From Pseudomonas sp. NFIX28 (GTDB taxonomy: Bacteria; Pseudomonadota; Gammaproteobacteria; Pseudomonadales; Pseudomonadaceae): a stretch of 64,000 nucleotides of DNA. This document shows, piece after piece, positions 25,175 to 34,125 of the stretch (positions within the stretch are counted from its first letter, which is position 1; each line of letters opens with the position of its first letter). A program made the position numbers and the translations under genes. Location of the stretch: contig NZ_FNPW01000006.1 of assembly GCF_900107395.1 (NCBI RefSeq), positions 79,686-143,685 of the forward strand, written 5' to 3'. Below the pieces are notes generated by a model. It made no database searches. It saw nothing but the letters and a program-made list of their open reading frames with translations, and was not told where the DNA came from.

Positions 25175-26011
25175 TCAGGGGCGGCTATTGAGCTGCTGTT
25201 GCAGATTCCGGATCTGGCTCTGCAGGGTATTGATGTTGCGGGTGACCTGGCCGCGGAAGGCGTCGAACTCGGCGGTGTTGGTGCCACCCTGGGCCGCGGC
25301 GGGACGGTTGTCCTGCTGGCTCTTGAGCACGATCATGTCCTGCTCCAGGCGCTCGATGGCCGCGTTCGGGTTGCCCTGTTTTTTCAAGGCGGCGATCTCG
25401 GCGTTCAGGCTCTTGAACTGGTCGTCGACCTTGCTGGTGTCGGCCGGCGTGCTTTTCAGCGCGGCCAGCTCGCTGCCCAAGGTTTTCACCTGGGCCTGCA
25501 ACTGGCTATTGGCGGCCTGCTGCTCGGCAGCTTGCGCGGTCATCTGGGCCAGGCGCTTGTCCAGGTCCGTGGCCTGCCCGGCCACGCCCTGTTGCTGCTT
25601 GCCCTGGTCCTGCAAGCGGCTTTCGAGCTGCTTGATCTGCAGCTTCAAGGCCTCGCTGTCACTGTTGACGCTGGACTGGCTGGCCACCACCTTGCCGGAA
25701 ATATCCTGCAGGCGCCCCGCCGCTTCTTCGCTGATGCGGGCGAAACTCTCCTGGGTCGCGACCAGTTGCTGCTCCATCAGCGAGATCTGCTGGAAGCTCC
25801 ACCAGGCCAGGCCGATAAAGGCGAAGAACAAGGCGCCAACCAGCGCCCAGAGCGGTCCGGCACTCGGCGCCTTGACCTTGGCTGGCGGCACGCTGCGCGA
25901 ATGCACCGCCGTGCGCTCGCGACCAGCGGCAGTGCTCGGGAAGTCGTCGTCGAGGGTATCGGCCCGCAGGCTGGGAATATCGTCGAAGTCGTCGTTGGCA
26001 TCGTTACGCAT
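25175..26011 (-). CDS. membrane-anchored coiled-coil protein
   Basis: The protein has 278 residues. An acidic, disordered N-terminus (MRNDANDDFDDIPSL) of about 50 residues precedes one transmembrane helix (LWALVGALFFAFIGLAWWSF, near 54-73). A long alanine/glutamine-rich coiled coil follows, with heptad-like LQDISGK, LKLQIKQLESRL, LQAQVKTLGSELAAL and INTLQSQIRNLQQQL. The topology is probably N-in, with the coil in the periplasm. No enzymatic motif is visible. Similar small Pseudomonas proteins are annotated only as ATPase-like or hypothetical, and I do not assign a function. Its terminator hairpin is at 25137-25169. Confidence 0.72.
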   Translation of the reverse strand: MRNDANDDFDDIPSLRADTLDDDFPSTAAGRERTAVHSRSVPPAKVKAPSAGPLWALVGALFFAFIGLAWWSFQQISLMEQQLVATQESFARISEEAAGRLQDISGKVVASQSSVNSDSEALKLQIKQLESRLQDQGKQQQGVAGQATDLDKRLAQMTAQAAEQQAANSQLQAQVKTLGSELAALKSTPADTSKVDDQFKSLNAEIAALKKQGNPNAAIERLEQDMIVLKSQQDNRPAAAQGGTNTAEFDAFRGQVTRNINTLQSQIRNLQQQLNSRP

Positions 26012-26116
26012 GGGGCAACCTTTCTAAACCGCGGTGATAGCTGAATGCGGCGAGTATAAACCGCTAACCCGCCGCCCTCATCGACCCTGAACCGCGGACT
26101 CGGTTCAGTGTTTATT

Positions 26117-27109
26117 TCAGCCTATGTCCTGGGCCTTCCACCAGGTGCAGAACTCATCCAGGGCCGTCCACAGGCTGACCTTCGGGTCGTAGTCCAGATA
26201 ATGGCGGGCGCGGCTGATATCCAGGGTGAAGTTCTTGTTCATCACCTGCATGCCCAGGCGCGACAAGGTCGGCTCCGGACGCCCCGGCCAGAGCTTGCAC
26301 AGGCCCTCGTTGAGGGCCGCCACGCTGTAGGCCAGGCCAAAGGAACGATAGCGCGTGACTTGCGGCACGCCCATCTGGCGCATCACATAATTCACCACGT
26401 CCCACAACGGCACCGGCGCGCCGTTGCTGATGTTATAGGCCTTGCCCAGGGCCGAGCCGCTGGCCAGCAGACTGCTGAGCAGCGCTTCGTTGAGGTTCTG
26501 CACACTGGTGAAGTCGACCTTGTTCAGGCCGTTGCCGATGATCGCCAGACGGCCCTTGCGCTGCATCTTCAACAGGCGCGGAAAAATGCTCATGTCGCCG
26601 GCGCCGGTGACAAAGCGCGGGCGCAGCGCCAGCACTTCCAGGCCGAATTCCTGGGCGCCGAAGACCTTCTGCTCCGCCAGGTATTTGGTGGCGGCATAGG
26701 GATGCTTGAAACGCTTGGGCACTTGCTCCTCGGTCAGGCCCAGGTGATCGCGACCGTCGAAATAGATCGATGGCGACGACAGGTGCACCAGGCGCCGGAC
26801 ATGGCGCTTGAGGCAGGCCTCGACCACGTTTTCGGTGACCAGCACGTTGCCCTGGTGGAAATCCTGGTAACGCCCCCAGAGGCCCACCGCCCCCGCGCAA
26901 TGCACCACCGCATCGACGTCGCGGCACAGGTCGCGCACCAGGTCCGCATCGCTCAAGTCACCCTGGACGAACTCGGCCCCGCGCCGCACCAGATGCTCGA
27001 CACCCTCGGCCCGACGCCCGTTGACCCGCACATCCAGGCCCTGCTCAAGGGCGAAACGCGCGAAGCGTCCGCCAATGAAGCCGCTTGCGCCGGTGACCAG
27101 AATTTTCAT
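26117..27109 (-). CDS. NAD-dependent epimerase/dehydratase-type reductase
   Basis: The 330-residue protein is an extended short-chain dehydrogenase with the dinucleotide motif TGASGFIGGRFA at residues 6-17, DVDAVVHCAG near 65-75, and a YAATK active-site pair (YxxxK) near 144-148. The pattern, including LVHLSSPSIYFDGRDH, fits the 3-beta-hydroxysteroid-dehydrogenase-like/epimerase group acting on sugar-nucleotides, sterols or isoprenoid-like substrates. The start at 27109 gives the usual Rossmann N-terminus; a longer upstream frame overlaps nothing meaningful. The gene occupies the same neighbourhood as a probable oxidoreductase in P. aeruginosa (PA4361). Substrate unknown. Confidence 0.8.
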   Translation of the reverse strand: MKILVTGASGFIGGRFARFALEQGLDVRVNGRRAEGVEHLVRRGAEFVQGDLSDADLVRDLCRDVDAVVHCAGAVGLWGRYQDFHQGNVLVTENVVEACLKRHVRRLVHLSSPSIYFDGRDHLGLTEEQVPKRFKHPYAATKYLAEQKVFGAQEFGLEVLALRPRFVTGAGDMSIFPRLLKMQRKGRLAIIGNGLNKVDFTSVQNLNEALLSSLLASGSALGKAYNISNGAPVPLWDVVNYVMRQMGVPQVTRYRSFGLAYSVAALNEGLCKLWPGRPEPTLSRLGMQVMNKNFTLDISRARHYLDYDPKVSLWTALDEFCTWWKAQDIG

Positions 27110-27191
27110 GACTTGCTCCGATTTCTTTCGTGTTTCATGCCTGTCGCGCTGTATTGCGTGAGGGTATTGCCTGAAGTCTTGACGCCTGGTG

Positions 27192-28085
27192 TCACGCCAA
27201 CGGCACCAGCCATTGCGCCGAAGAACGCGCCAGGTGCTCGGTGAGCAGGCCCAGCAGTTGGCCACCATTGCGCCAATGATGCCAGTACAGCGGCACATCG
27301 ATCGGCTTATCTGGCAGAAGCTCCACCAACTCGCCCCGCGCCAATTGGTCGCGCACCTGCAATTCGGGCACCAGTCCCCAGCCCAGGCCGGCCTCCGTCA
27401 GGCGAATGAAACCCTCGGACGAAGGGCACAGGTGATGCTCGAACCCGCCATCGACTCCCAGCGCCGCCAGGTAGCGGTGCTGCAGGAAATCGTCCGGGCC
27501 AAACACCAGGGCTGGCGTGCGGGCCAGGCGCTCGGCTTGCACCCCCTCGGGGAAATGCCGCGCCAGGAACGCCGGGCTGGCCAGGGCGCGATAGCGCATG
27601 GCGCCCAGCAGCACGCTGCGGGCCCCCGCCACCGGCCGCTCGCTGGCGCAGACACAGGCCGCGACTTCCCCGGCGCGCATGCGCTTGAGGCCCACGGTCT
27701 GGTCTTCGACGATCAGGTCGAGGAGCAGATGCTGCTCGGCGCAGAAATCGCCCACCGCCTCGGCCCACCAGGTGGCCAGGCTGTCGGCGTTGAGGGCGAT
27801 GCGCAGGCGCTCCGGCAAGCCTTCCTCGTCCAGCGCCGGCACCTGGCTCTGCAGGTCGCGCTCGAGCAGGCGCACCTGCTGCACATGGTTGAGCAGGCGC
27901 CGGCCGATTTCCGTCGGCGCCGGCGGCGTGACCCGCACCAGCACCGGCTGGCCGATCCGCGCCTCGAGCAGTTTGATCCGCTGGGAAATGGCCGATTGCG
28001 ATAACCCCAGCACCTGCGCGGCGCGCTCGAATCCGGCCTGTTCGATGACCGCGGCCAGGGCGGAAAGCAACTTATAGTCGAACAT
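27192..28085 (-). CDS. argP: LysR-family regulator ArgP (IciA)
   Basis: The 297-residue LysR protein starts MFDYKLLSALAAVIEQAGFE with HTH AAQVLGLSQSAISQRIKLLE, the characteristic ArgP/LysG N-terminus, and an effector domain from about residue 90. ArgP senses intracellular lysine/arginine and activates the exporter argO. A LysE/ArgO-type exporter is encoded 500 bases away on the other strand, with an ACT-domain gene between them. This arrangement supports the assignment. Confidence 0.85.
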   Translation of the reverse strand: MFDYKLLSALAAVIEQAGFERAAQVLGLSQSAISQRIKLLEARIGQPVLVRVTPPAPTEIGRRLLNHVQQVRLLERDLQSQVPALDEEGLPERLRIALNADSLATWWAEAVGDFCAEQHLLLDLIVEDQTVGLKRMRAGEVAACVCASERPVAGARSVLLGAMRYRALASPAFLARHFPEGVQAERLARTPALVFGPDDFLQHRYLAALGVDGGFEHHLCPSSEGFIRLTEAGLGWGLVPELQVRDQLARGELVELLPDKPIDVPLYWHHWRNGGQLLGLLTEHLARSSAQWLVPLA

Positions 28086-28181
28086 CAGCTTTCCTAATGA
28101 GCGATCAGCAATATTGGTTTTTCTTATACAGCCTGCAACCGGAGAATAGCCAGCATGCTTTCTCGTTCAAGGACCTTTTTC

Positions 28182-28583
28182 ATGGCTGGCGAAACCTCCC
28201 TCGATACCCTGCTGCGCAGCATGAGCCCGCAGCTCAATCACGGTGACTACGTGTTCTGCTCCATCGCCGACCAAGCGCGGCTCGAAGGCGCCGAGGTCCT
28301 GGGCAGCTTTCGCGAACAGGAAGGGCTCACGGTGATCCTCGAACGCCAGCAAGCCGAGCGGCTGGGGCTGGATTTCGACTACGTCGCGGCCTGGATCACC
28401 CTGAACGTGCATTCGGCCCTGGAAGCCGTCGGCCTCACCGCCGCGTTCGCCAGCGCCCTGGGCAAGGCCGGGATCAGTTGCAACGTGATCGCCGGTTACT
28501 ACCACGACCATTTGTTTGTCGGTAAGGCCGATGCCGAGCGCGCCATGCACGTACTGCGGCAACTGGCGGCGGACAAGGAGTAA
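28182..28583 (+). CDS. ACT-domain protein
   Basis: The 133-residue soluble protein is of the small stand-alone ACT_7-like group: DYVFCSIAD near the N-terminus, GLTVILERQQAERLGLDFDYVAAWITLNVHSALEAVGLTAAFASALGKAGISCNVIAGYYHDHLFV (described here as residues about 50-115, given in parts) and a closing VGKADAERAMHVL. ACT domains bind amino acids. It is placed between argP and the exporter argO, 5 bases before the latter, so it probably senses or gates the same basic amino acids. The start at 28182 is chosen for the AAGGA upstream; an ATG nine codons earlier is possible. Confidence 0.8.
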   Translation: MAGETSLDTLLRSMSPQLNHGDYVFCSIADQARLEGAEVLGSFREQEGLTVILERQQAERLGLDFDYVAAWITLNVHSALEAVGLTAAFASALGKAGISCNVIAGYYHDHLFVGKADAERAMHVLRQLAADKE

Positions 28584-28588
28584 ACGAC

Positions 28589-29191
28589 ATGTGGCAAAGC
28601 TACGTTAACGGGCTGCTGGTAGCGGCCGGGCTGATCATGGCGATCGGCAGCCAGAATGCTTTTGTCCTGGCCCAGAGCCTGCGACGCGAACACCACCTGC
28701 CGGTGGCCGTATTGTGTGTGACCTGCGATGCCTTGCTGGTGGCGGCCGGGGTATTCGGCCTGGCCACGGTGCTGGCGCAGAGCCCGACACTGCTGGCGGT
28801 GGCCCGCTGGGGCGGCGCCGCGTTCCTGATCTGGTACGGCAGCCAGGCCCTGCGTCGCGCCTGTTCCAGGCAGAGCCTGCAACAGGGCGAAAACCAGACC
28901 GTGCGTTCGCTGCGCGCGGTGCTGCTCAGTGCGCTGGCGGTGACGTTGCTCAACCCTCATGTGTACCTGGACACGGTGCTGCTGATCGGTTCGCTGGGCG
29001 CGCAACAGACCGAACCCGGCGCCTACGTGATCGGTGCGGCCAGCGCTTCGCTGCTGTGGTTTTTCACCCTGGCCCTCGGCGCGGCGTGGCTGGCGCCGTG
29101 GCTGGCACGGCCGAGCACCTGGCGCATTCTCGACCTGCTGGTGGCGGTGATGATGTTCAGCGTGGCGATTCAACTCATCACTGCCGCATGA
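28589..29191 (+). CDS. argO: LysE/ArgO-family amino-acid exporter
   Basis: The 200-residue membrane protein has about six helices and the LysE signature: an N-terminal helix GLLVAAGLIMAIGSQNAFVLAQSL, followed by CDALLVAAGVFGLA and TLLNPHVYLDTVLLIGS near 115-130 with the conserved NPH. It exports arginine and/or lysine and their toxic analogues such as canavanine. It lies 5 bases after the ACT gene and is divergent from argP, the expected activator. The substrate is inferred from the ArgP partnership. Confidence 0.82.
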   Translation: MWQSYVNGLLVAAGLIMAIGSQNAFVLAQSLRREHHLPVAVLCVTCDALLVAAGVFGLATVLAQSPTLLAVARWGGAAFLIWYGSQALRRACSRQSLQQGENQTVRSLRAVLLSALAVTLLNPHVYLDTVLLIGSLGAQQTEPGAYVIGAASASLLWFFTLALGAAWLAPWLARPSTWRILDLLVAVMMFSVAIQLITAA

Positions 29192-29367
29192 TTTATTCCA
29201 AAAGGCTCTGGAACCTCTATCCCACACAGTTGTTGCGTGGTTATGCCGCACCCCCGGTGCTATGATCCGAACCCTGCGCCGCAAAGAGTACAAACTCCCC
29301 GGCGCTTGTCTGGCCGCCCGTGATCGGCCTTGCGCTCACCGCAACTGACCTGATTAGGAGAATCATC

Positions 29368-29964
29368 ATGGCTTTCGAATTGCCGCCGCTGCCTTATGCA
29401 CACGATGCCCTGCAGCCGCACATTTCCAAGGAAACCCTGGAATACCACCACGACAAGCACCACAACACCTATGTCGTGAACCTGAACAACCTGGTGCCAG
29501 GCACCGAGTTCGAAGGCAAGACCCTGGAAGAGATCGTGAAGTCTTCGTCGGGCGGTATCTTCAACAACGCCGCTCAGGTCTGGAACCACACTTTCTACTG
29601 GAACTGCCTGGCGCCAAACGCCGGCGGTCAACCAACCGGCGCGCTGGCTGAAGCCATCAACGCGGCTTTCGGTTCGTTCGACAAATTCAAAGAAGAATTC
29701 AGCAAAACCTCGATCGGCACCTTCGGTTCCGGCTGGGGCTGGCTGGTGAAAAAGGCTGACGGTTCCCTGGCCCTGGCCAGCACCATCGGCGCCGGCAACC
29801 CGCTGACCAGCGGCGACACCCCGCTGCTGACCTGCGACGTCTGGGAACACGCCTACTACATCGACTACCGCAACCTGCGTCCTAAGTACGTGGAAGCGTT
29901 CTGGAACCTGGTCAACTGGAAATTCGTGGCCGAGCAGTTCGAAGGCAAGACCTTCGTCGCCTAA
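29368..29964 (+). CDS. sodB: superoxide dismutase [Fe]
   Basis: The 198-residue cytoplasmic enzyme converts superoxide to H2O2 and O2. Metal ligands are visible: His in [13 protein letters not shown] near 26, His in [10 protein letters not shown] near 73, and [13 protein letters not shown] near 156-160 (Asp and His). The sequence is Fe-type ([16 protein letters not shown]). TAGGAG precedes the ATG. A terminator follows immediately. In P. aeruginosa sodB (PA4366) is likewise next to bifA and lysE. Confidence 0.96.
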   Translation: MAFELPPLPYAHDALQPHISKETLEYHHDKHHNTYVVNLNNLVPGTEFEGKTLEEIVKSSSGGIFNNAAQVWNHTFYWNCLAPNAGGQPTGALAEAINAAFGSFDKFKEEFSKTSIGTFGSGWGWLVKKADGSLALASTIGAGNPLTSGDTPLLTCDVWEHAYYIDYRNLRPKYVEAFWNLVNWKFVAEQFEGKTFVA

Positions 29965-29978
29965 GCCCGTTTGCAGTC

Positions 29979-30006
29979 AAAAAAACCCGGCATTGCCGGG
30001 TTTTTT
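29979..30006 (+). terminator. Rho-independent terminator of sodB
   Basis: AACCCGGC-ATT-GCCGGGTT flanked by an A-run and a T-run, starting 15 bases after the sodB stop. Confidence 0.9.
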
Positions 30007-30266
30007 CGTTTTACCGGCACGGGCCCGGCTTGCCGCGTCGGCCCGACGCGCTAACATTTACCCGGTAAAAAGTGTCACTCGCCCCTCAAGTTGCAAGACT
30101 TCGCTACCGACATATAACCGATAAGCGCGAATAGGCTGGATTCCGGCATTCCCGTCGGGCCTACAGGCGAAATATCCTGGGCATGATTGTCCCTTTGACT
30201 GCCATCACTGGATTGCCAATACTCATGGCAACTTGACGCTACACGCACGGAACAAGGAATAACCCT
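30007..30266. promoter_or_regulatory. bifA upstream region with a TTTACC-C-GGTAAA palindrome
   Basis: The space between the sodB terminator and bifA contains a perfect 13-base palindrome at 30057-30069 and the ribosome site AAGGAA just before the TTG start. No small gene is visible. The palindrome could be an operator; the regulator is unknown. Confidence 0.35.
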
Positions 30267-32318
30267 TTGAAGCTGGAACTTAAAAACAGCTTGTCGGTGA
30301 AATTGCTCCGGGTTGTGCTGCTGTCGGCACTGATAGTGGGCGTGGTTTTAAGCTGCGCACAAATCGTCTTCGATGCCTACAAGACACGGCAGGCGGTTGC
30401 TAATGATGCCCAGCGCATTCTCGACATGTTTCGCGATCCATCGACCCAGGCCGTCTACAGCCTGGACCGCGAGATGGGCATGCAAGTCATCGAAGGCCTG
30501 TTCCAGGACGACGCGGTGCGCATGGCCTCCATTGGCCATCCCAACGAAACCATGCTTGCGGAGAAAACCCGCGAGCTGCAGCAAGCCCCCAGCCGCTGGC
30601 TGACTGACCTGATCCTCGGCAGAGAGCGCACCTTTACCACTCAACTGGTGGGTCGCGGGCCCTACAGCGAATACTACGGCGACCTGAGCATCACCCTCGA
30701 CACAGCCACCTACGGCCAGGGGTTCATTGTCAGTTCGGTGATCATTTTCATTTCCGGCGTGCTGCGCGCCCTGGCCATGGGCCTGGTGCTGTACCTGGTG
30801 TATCACTGGCTGTTGACCAAGCCGTTGTCGCGCATCATCGAACACCTGACCACCATCAACCCGGACCGCCCCAGCGAGCACCAGCTACCGCTGCTCAAGG
30901 GCCACGAGCGAAACGAGCTGGGGATCTGGATCAACACCGCCAACCAGTTGCTGGCGTCGATCGAACGCAACACCCACTTGCGCCATGAAGCGGAAAACAG
31001 CCTGCTGCGCATGGCCCAGTACGACTTCCTCACCGGCCTGCCCAATCGCCAGCAATTACAGCAGCAGCTGGACAAGATCCTGATCGATGCCGGCCGCCTG
31101 CAGCGCCGGGTCGCGGTGCTCTGTGTCGGCCTCGATGATTTCAAGGGCATCAACGAACAATTCAGCTACCAGACCGGCGACCAGTTGCTGCTGGCCCTGG
31201 CCGACCGCCTGCGGGCCCACAGCGGTCGCCTTGGCGCCCTCGCCCGCCTCGGCGGCGACCAGTTCGCCCTGGTCCAGGCCGATATCGAACAGCCCTACGA
31301 AGCCGCCGAACTGGCGCAAAGCATCCTCGACGACCTGGAAGCGCCGTTCGCCCTCGACCACCAGGAAATTCGCCTGCGCGCCACCATCGGCATCACCCTG
31401 TTCCCGGAAGATGGCGACAGCACCGAAAAGCTGCTGCAGAAAGCCGAACAGACCATGACCCTGGCCAAGAGCCGGTCGCGCAACCGCTATCAGTTTTATA
31501 TCGCCAGCGTGGACAGCGAGATGCGCCGGCGCCGCGAACTGGAAAAGGATTTGCGCGAAGCCCTGGCCCGCGGGCAATTCCACCTGGTCTACCAGCCGCA
31601 GATCAGCTACCGCGATCATCGAGTGGTCGGGGTCGAGGCGCTGATTCGCTGGCAACATCCGGAGCACGGCTTGGTCCCGCCGGACCTGTTCATTCCCCTG
31701 GCCGAGCAGAACGGCACCATCATCGCCATCGGCGAATGGGTGCTGGACCAGGCCTGCCGCCAGTTGCGCGAATGGCATGACCTGGGCTTCAGCGACCTGC
31801 GCATGGCGGTCAACCTGTCCACCGTGCAACTGCACCACGCCGAGCTGCCGCGGGTGGTCAACAACCTGCTGCAGATTTATCGCCTGCCGCCGCGCAGCCT
31901 GGAACTGGAAGTCACCGAAACCGGCCTGATGGAAGACATCAGCACCGCCGCCCAGCATCTGTTGAGCCTGCGCCGCTCCGGGGCGCTGATCGCCATCGAC
32001 GACTTCGGAACCGGTTATTCGTCCCTGAGCTATCTCAAGAGCCTGCCGCTGGACAAGATCAAGATCGACAAGAGCTTCGTCCAGGACCTGCTGGATGACG
32101 ACGACGACGCGACCATCGTGCGGGCGATCATCCAGCTAGGCAAAAGCCTGGGCATGCAGGTGATCGCCGAGGGGGTGGAAACCGCCGAGCAAGAGGCCTA
32201 CATCATCTCCGAAGGCTGCCACGAAGGTCAGGGTTATCACTACAGCAAACCCCTGCCGGCGCGGGAGCTGAGCGCCTATCTGAAACAGGCCCAGCGCACT
32301 AACGCAGCCATCCTCTGA
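30267..32318 (+). CDS. bifA: c-di-GMP phosphodiesterase BifA
   Basis: The 683-residue inner-membrane protein degrades c-di-GMP. It has an N-terminal helix (residues 12-33), a periplasmic loop, a second helix (about 152-177), a HAMP-like linker, a degenerate GGDEF domain with GGDQF near 329-333 and an intact EAL domain (GVEALIRWQHPEHG near 455). The EAL domain also keeps ELEVTETGLMED, DDFGTGYSSLSYL and KIDKSFVQDL. GGDQF plus an active EAL, and the location beside sodB, are as in P. aeruginosa BifA (PA4367), which counteracts SadC and promotes swarming. The start codon is TTG with AAGGAA upstream; no better ATG exists in frame. Confidence 0.92.
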   Translation: MKLELKNSLSVKLLRVVLLSALIVGVVLSCAQIVFDAYKTRQAVANDAQRILDMFRDPSTQAVYSLDREMGMQVIEGLFQDDAVRMASIGHPNETMLAEKTRELQQAPSRWLTDLILGRERTFTTQLVGRGPYSEYYGDLSITLDTATYGQGFIVSSVIIFISGVLRALAMGLVLYLVYHWLLTKPLSRIIEHLTTINPDRPSEHQLPLLKGHERNELGIWINTANQLLASIERNTHLRHEAENSLLRMAQYDFLTGLPNRQQLQQQLDKILIDAGRLQRRVAVLCVGLDDFKGINEQFSYQTGDQLLLALADRLRAHSGRLGALARLGGDQFALVQADIEQPYEAAELAQSILDDLEAPFALDHQEIRLRATIGITLFPEDGDSTEKLLQKAEQTMTLAKSRSRNRYQFYIASVDSEMRRRRELEKDLREALARGQFHLVYQPQISYRDHRVVGVEALIRWQHPEHGLVPPDLFIPLAEQNGTIIAIGEWVLDQACRQLREWHDLGFSDLRMAVNLSTVQLHHAELPRVVNNLLQIYRLPPRSLELEVTETGLMEDISTAAQHLLSLRRSGALIAIDDFGTGYSSLSYLKSLPLDKIKIDKSFVQDLLDDDDDATIVRAIIQLGKSLGMQVIAEGVETAEQEAYIISEGCHEGQGYHYSKPLPARELSAYLKQAQRTNAAIL

Positions 32319-32397
32319 AGAGCCGATTGCGCGCATAAGCCTGATCCAGCGCAATCGCCTTGTGAATAGGAAATATTTACAAGCACAACCCTTTACA

Positions 32398-32422
32398 CAT
32401 AATGCAAATCTTTCGCATTATG
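32398..32422 (+). promoter_or_regulatory. Fur-box-like palindrome upstream of the imelysin gene
   Basis: CATAATGC (32398-32405) and GCATTATG (32415-32422) form a perfect inverted repeat with a 9-base spacer. The first 19 bases match the classical 19-base Fur consensus at 13 positions by hand alignment. It lies 58 bases before the imelysin ATG. Iron control of this gene set is expected from P. aeruginosa; the binding itself is inference. Confidence 0.5.
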
Positions 32423-32480
32423 TCGCAGTTTTGCGCGCCTTCGCGCCAGTCCACCCCTCTCTCGAAGCAGGATGTTCGCC

Positions 32481-33824
32481 ATGATTCGTATGCCTCTGGC
32501 TACCGCCAGTCTGTTGGCCATCGCTATTTCCCTTGCCGGTTGCGGCGAAGGCAAAGACAAGGCTGCCGCGCCTCAAGCCGCTGCTCCAGCCGCCAGCACC
32601 GCAGCCCCGGCCACCGCTCCTGCGGCAGGCAAGGTCGATGAAGCGGCGGCCAAGGCTGTCGTCGCGCATTACGCCGACATGGTCTTCGCCGTATACAGCG
32701 ATGCCGAATCCACTGCGAAAACCCTGCAGACCGCGATCGACGCTTTCCTCGCCAAACCCAACGCCGACACCCTGAAAGCCGCCAAGGCTGCCTGGGTTGC
32801 CGCTCGCGTGCCTTACCTGCAGAGCGAAGTGTTCCGTTTCGGCAACACCATCGTCGACGATTGGGAAGGCCAGGTGAACGCCTGGCCACTGGACGAAGGC
32901 CTGATCGACTACGTCGACAAGTCCTACGAGCACGCGCTGGGTAACCCGGGCGCCACCGCCAACATCATCGCCAATACCGAAGTCCAGGTCGGCGAAGACA
33001 AGGTCGACGTGAAAGACATCACCCCGGAAAAACTCGCCAGCCTCAATGAGCTGGGCGGTTCCGAGGCCAACGTCGCCACCGGCTACCACGCCATCGAATT
33101 CCTGCTCTGGGGCCAGGACCTGAACGGCACCGGCCCTGGCGCCGGCAACCGCCCGGCTTCCGACTACCTGGAAGGCGCTGGCGCCACCGGCGGCCACAAC
33201 GAGCGTCGCCGTGCCTACCTGAAAGCCGTGACCCAACTGCTGGTCAACGACCTGGAAGAAATGGTCGGCAACTGGAAGCCGAACGTGGCCGACAACTACC
33301 GCGCCACCCTGGAAGCCGAACCGGCTGAAAGCGGCCTGCGCAAAATGCTCTTCGGCATGGGCAGCCTGTCCCTGGGCGAACTGGCGGGCGAGCGCATGAA
33401 GGTTTCCCTGGAAGCCAACTCCCCTGAAGACGAGCAGGACTGCTTCAGCGACAACACCCACTATTCGCACTTCTACGACGCCAAGGGCATCCGCAACGTC
33501 TACCTGGGCGAGTACACCCGTGTCGACGGCACCAAGCTGACCGGCGCCAGCCTGTCGTCGCTGGTGGCCAAGATCGACCCGGCCGCCGATACCGCGCTGA
33601 AGAACGACCTGGCCGCCACCGAAGCCAAGATCCAGGTCATGGTCGATCACGCCAACAAGGGTGAGCACTACGACCAGTTGATCGCCGCCGGCAACGACGC
33701 GGGCAACCAGATCGTGCGCGACGCCATCGCCGCGCTGGTCAAGCAGACCGGTTCGATCGAGCAGGCCGCAGGCAAGCTGGGCATCAGCGACCTGAACCCG
33801 GACAGCGCCGATCACGAGTTCTGA
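32481..33824 (+). CDS. icmP: imelysin-family (M75) lipoprotein, IcmP-like
   Basis: The 447-residue exported lipoprotein has a signal peptide with lipobox SLAGC, then an Ala/Pro linker and an imelysin (M75, insulin-cleaving) domain. The family GxHxxE motif is present as GYHAIEFLLWG near residue 201. Imelysins are linked to iron uptake and may bind metal rather than act as peptidases. It is the positional equivalent of PA4370 (IcmP). The start at 32481 is chosen for the clean signal peptide; an ATG three codons earlier is possible. A Fur-like palindrome lies upstream and a strong terminator follows, separating it from the next three iron-linked genes. Confidence 0.85.
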   Translation: MIRMPLATASLLAIAISLAGCGEGKDKAAAPQAAAPAASTAAPATAPAAGKVDEAAAKAVVAHYADMVFAVYSDAESTAKTLQTAIDAFLAKPNADTLKAAKAAWVAARVPYLQSEVFRFGNTIVDDWEGQVNAWPLDEGLIDYVDKSYEHALGNPGATANIIANTEVQVGEDKVDVKDITPEKLASLNELGGSEANVATGYHAIEFLLWGQDLNGTGPGAGNRPASDYLEGAGATGGHNERRRAYLKAVTQLLVNDLEEMVGNWKPNVADNYRATLEAEPAESGLRKMLFGMGSLSLGELAGERMKVSLEANSPEDEQDCFSDNTHYSHFYDAKGIRNVYLGEYTRVDGTKLTGASLSSLVAKIDPAADTALKNDLAATEAKIQVMVDHANKGEHYDQLIAAGNDAGNQIVRDAIAALVKQTGSIEQAAGKLGISDLNPDSADHEF

Positions 33825-33841
33825 TCACTGTTGCGGCAATG

Positions 33842-33870
33842 AAAAAGGCGACCTTCGGGTCGCCTTTTTT
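33842..33870 (+). terminator. Rho-independent terminator after icmP
   Basis: AAAAAGGCGACC-TTCG-GGTCGCCTTTTTT, an ideal stem, loop and T-run 17 bases after the stop. Confidence 0.93.
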
Positions 33871-33879
33871 GTGCCTGGC

Positions 33880-33982
33880 CTGTAGCCGCTGCCGCAGGCT
33901 GCGATAAGGCCGCAGGCCTTCGGCGATCTTGAAACCCTGCGCCCCCTTCGGTGGCGATCGCAGCCTGCGGCAGCGGCTACAG
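33880..33982. repeat. perfect 26-base inverted REP pair
   Basis: Bases 33880-33905 (starting CTGTAGCCGCTGCCGCAGG) are the exact reverse complement of 33957-33982. The 51-base centre contains a smaller GCCGCAGGC/TTCGG element. It belongs to the same family as 17201-17333 and fills the gap before the di-heme gene. Confidence 0.75.
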
Positions 33983-34125
33983 GACCAGACCAGAGCCGGG
34001 GGATAGGGACAGGCAGGCTTCGCTTGCGTTGCCCCACATCAAGCGGAACGATAATTCCTCTTATTCAAACTCCCCTGCCCTGTTAGACTTTGCGCCCTTG
34101 TTTTGCTCGTCTTGCAGGATGTCCG

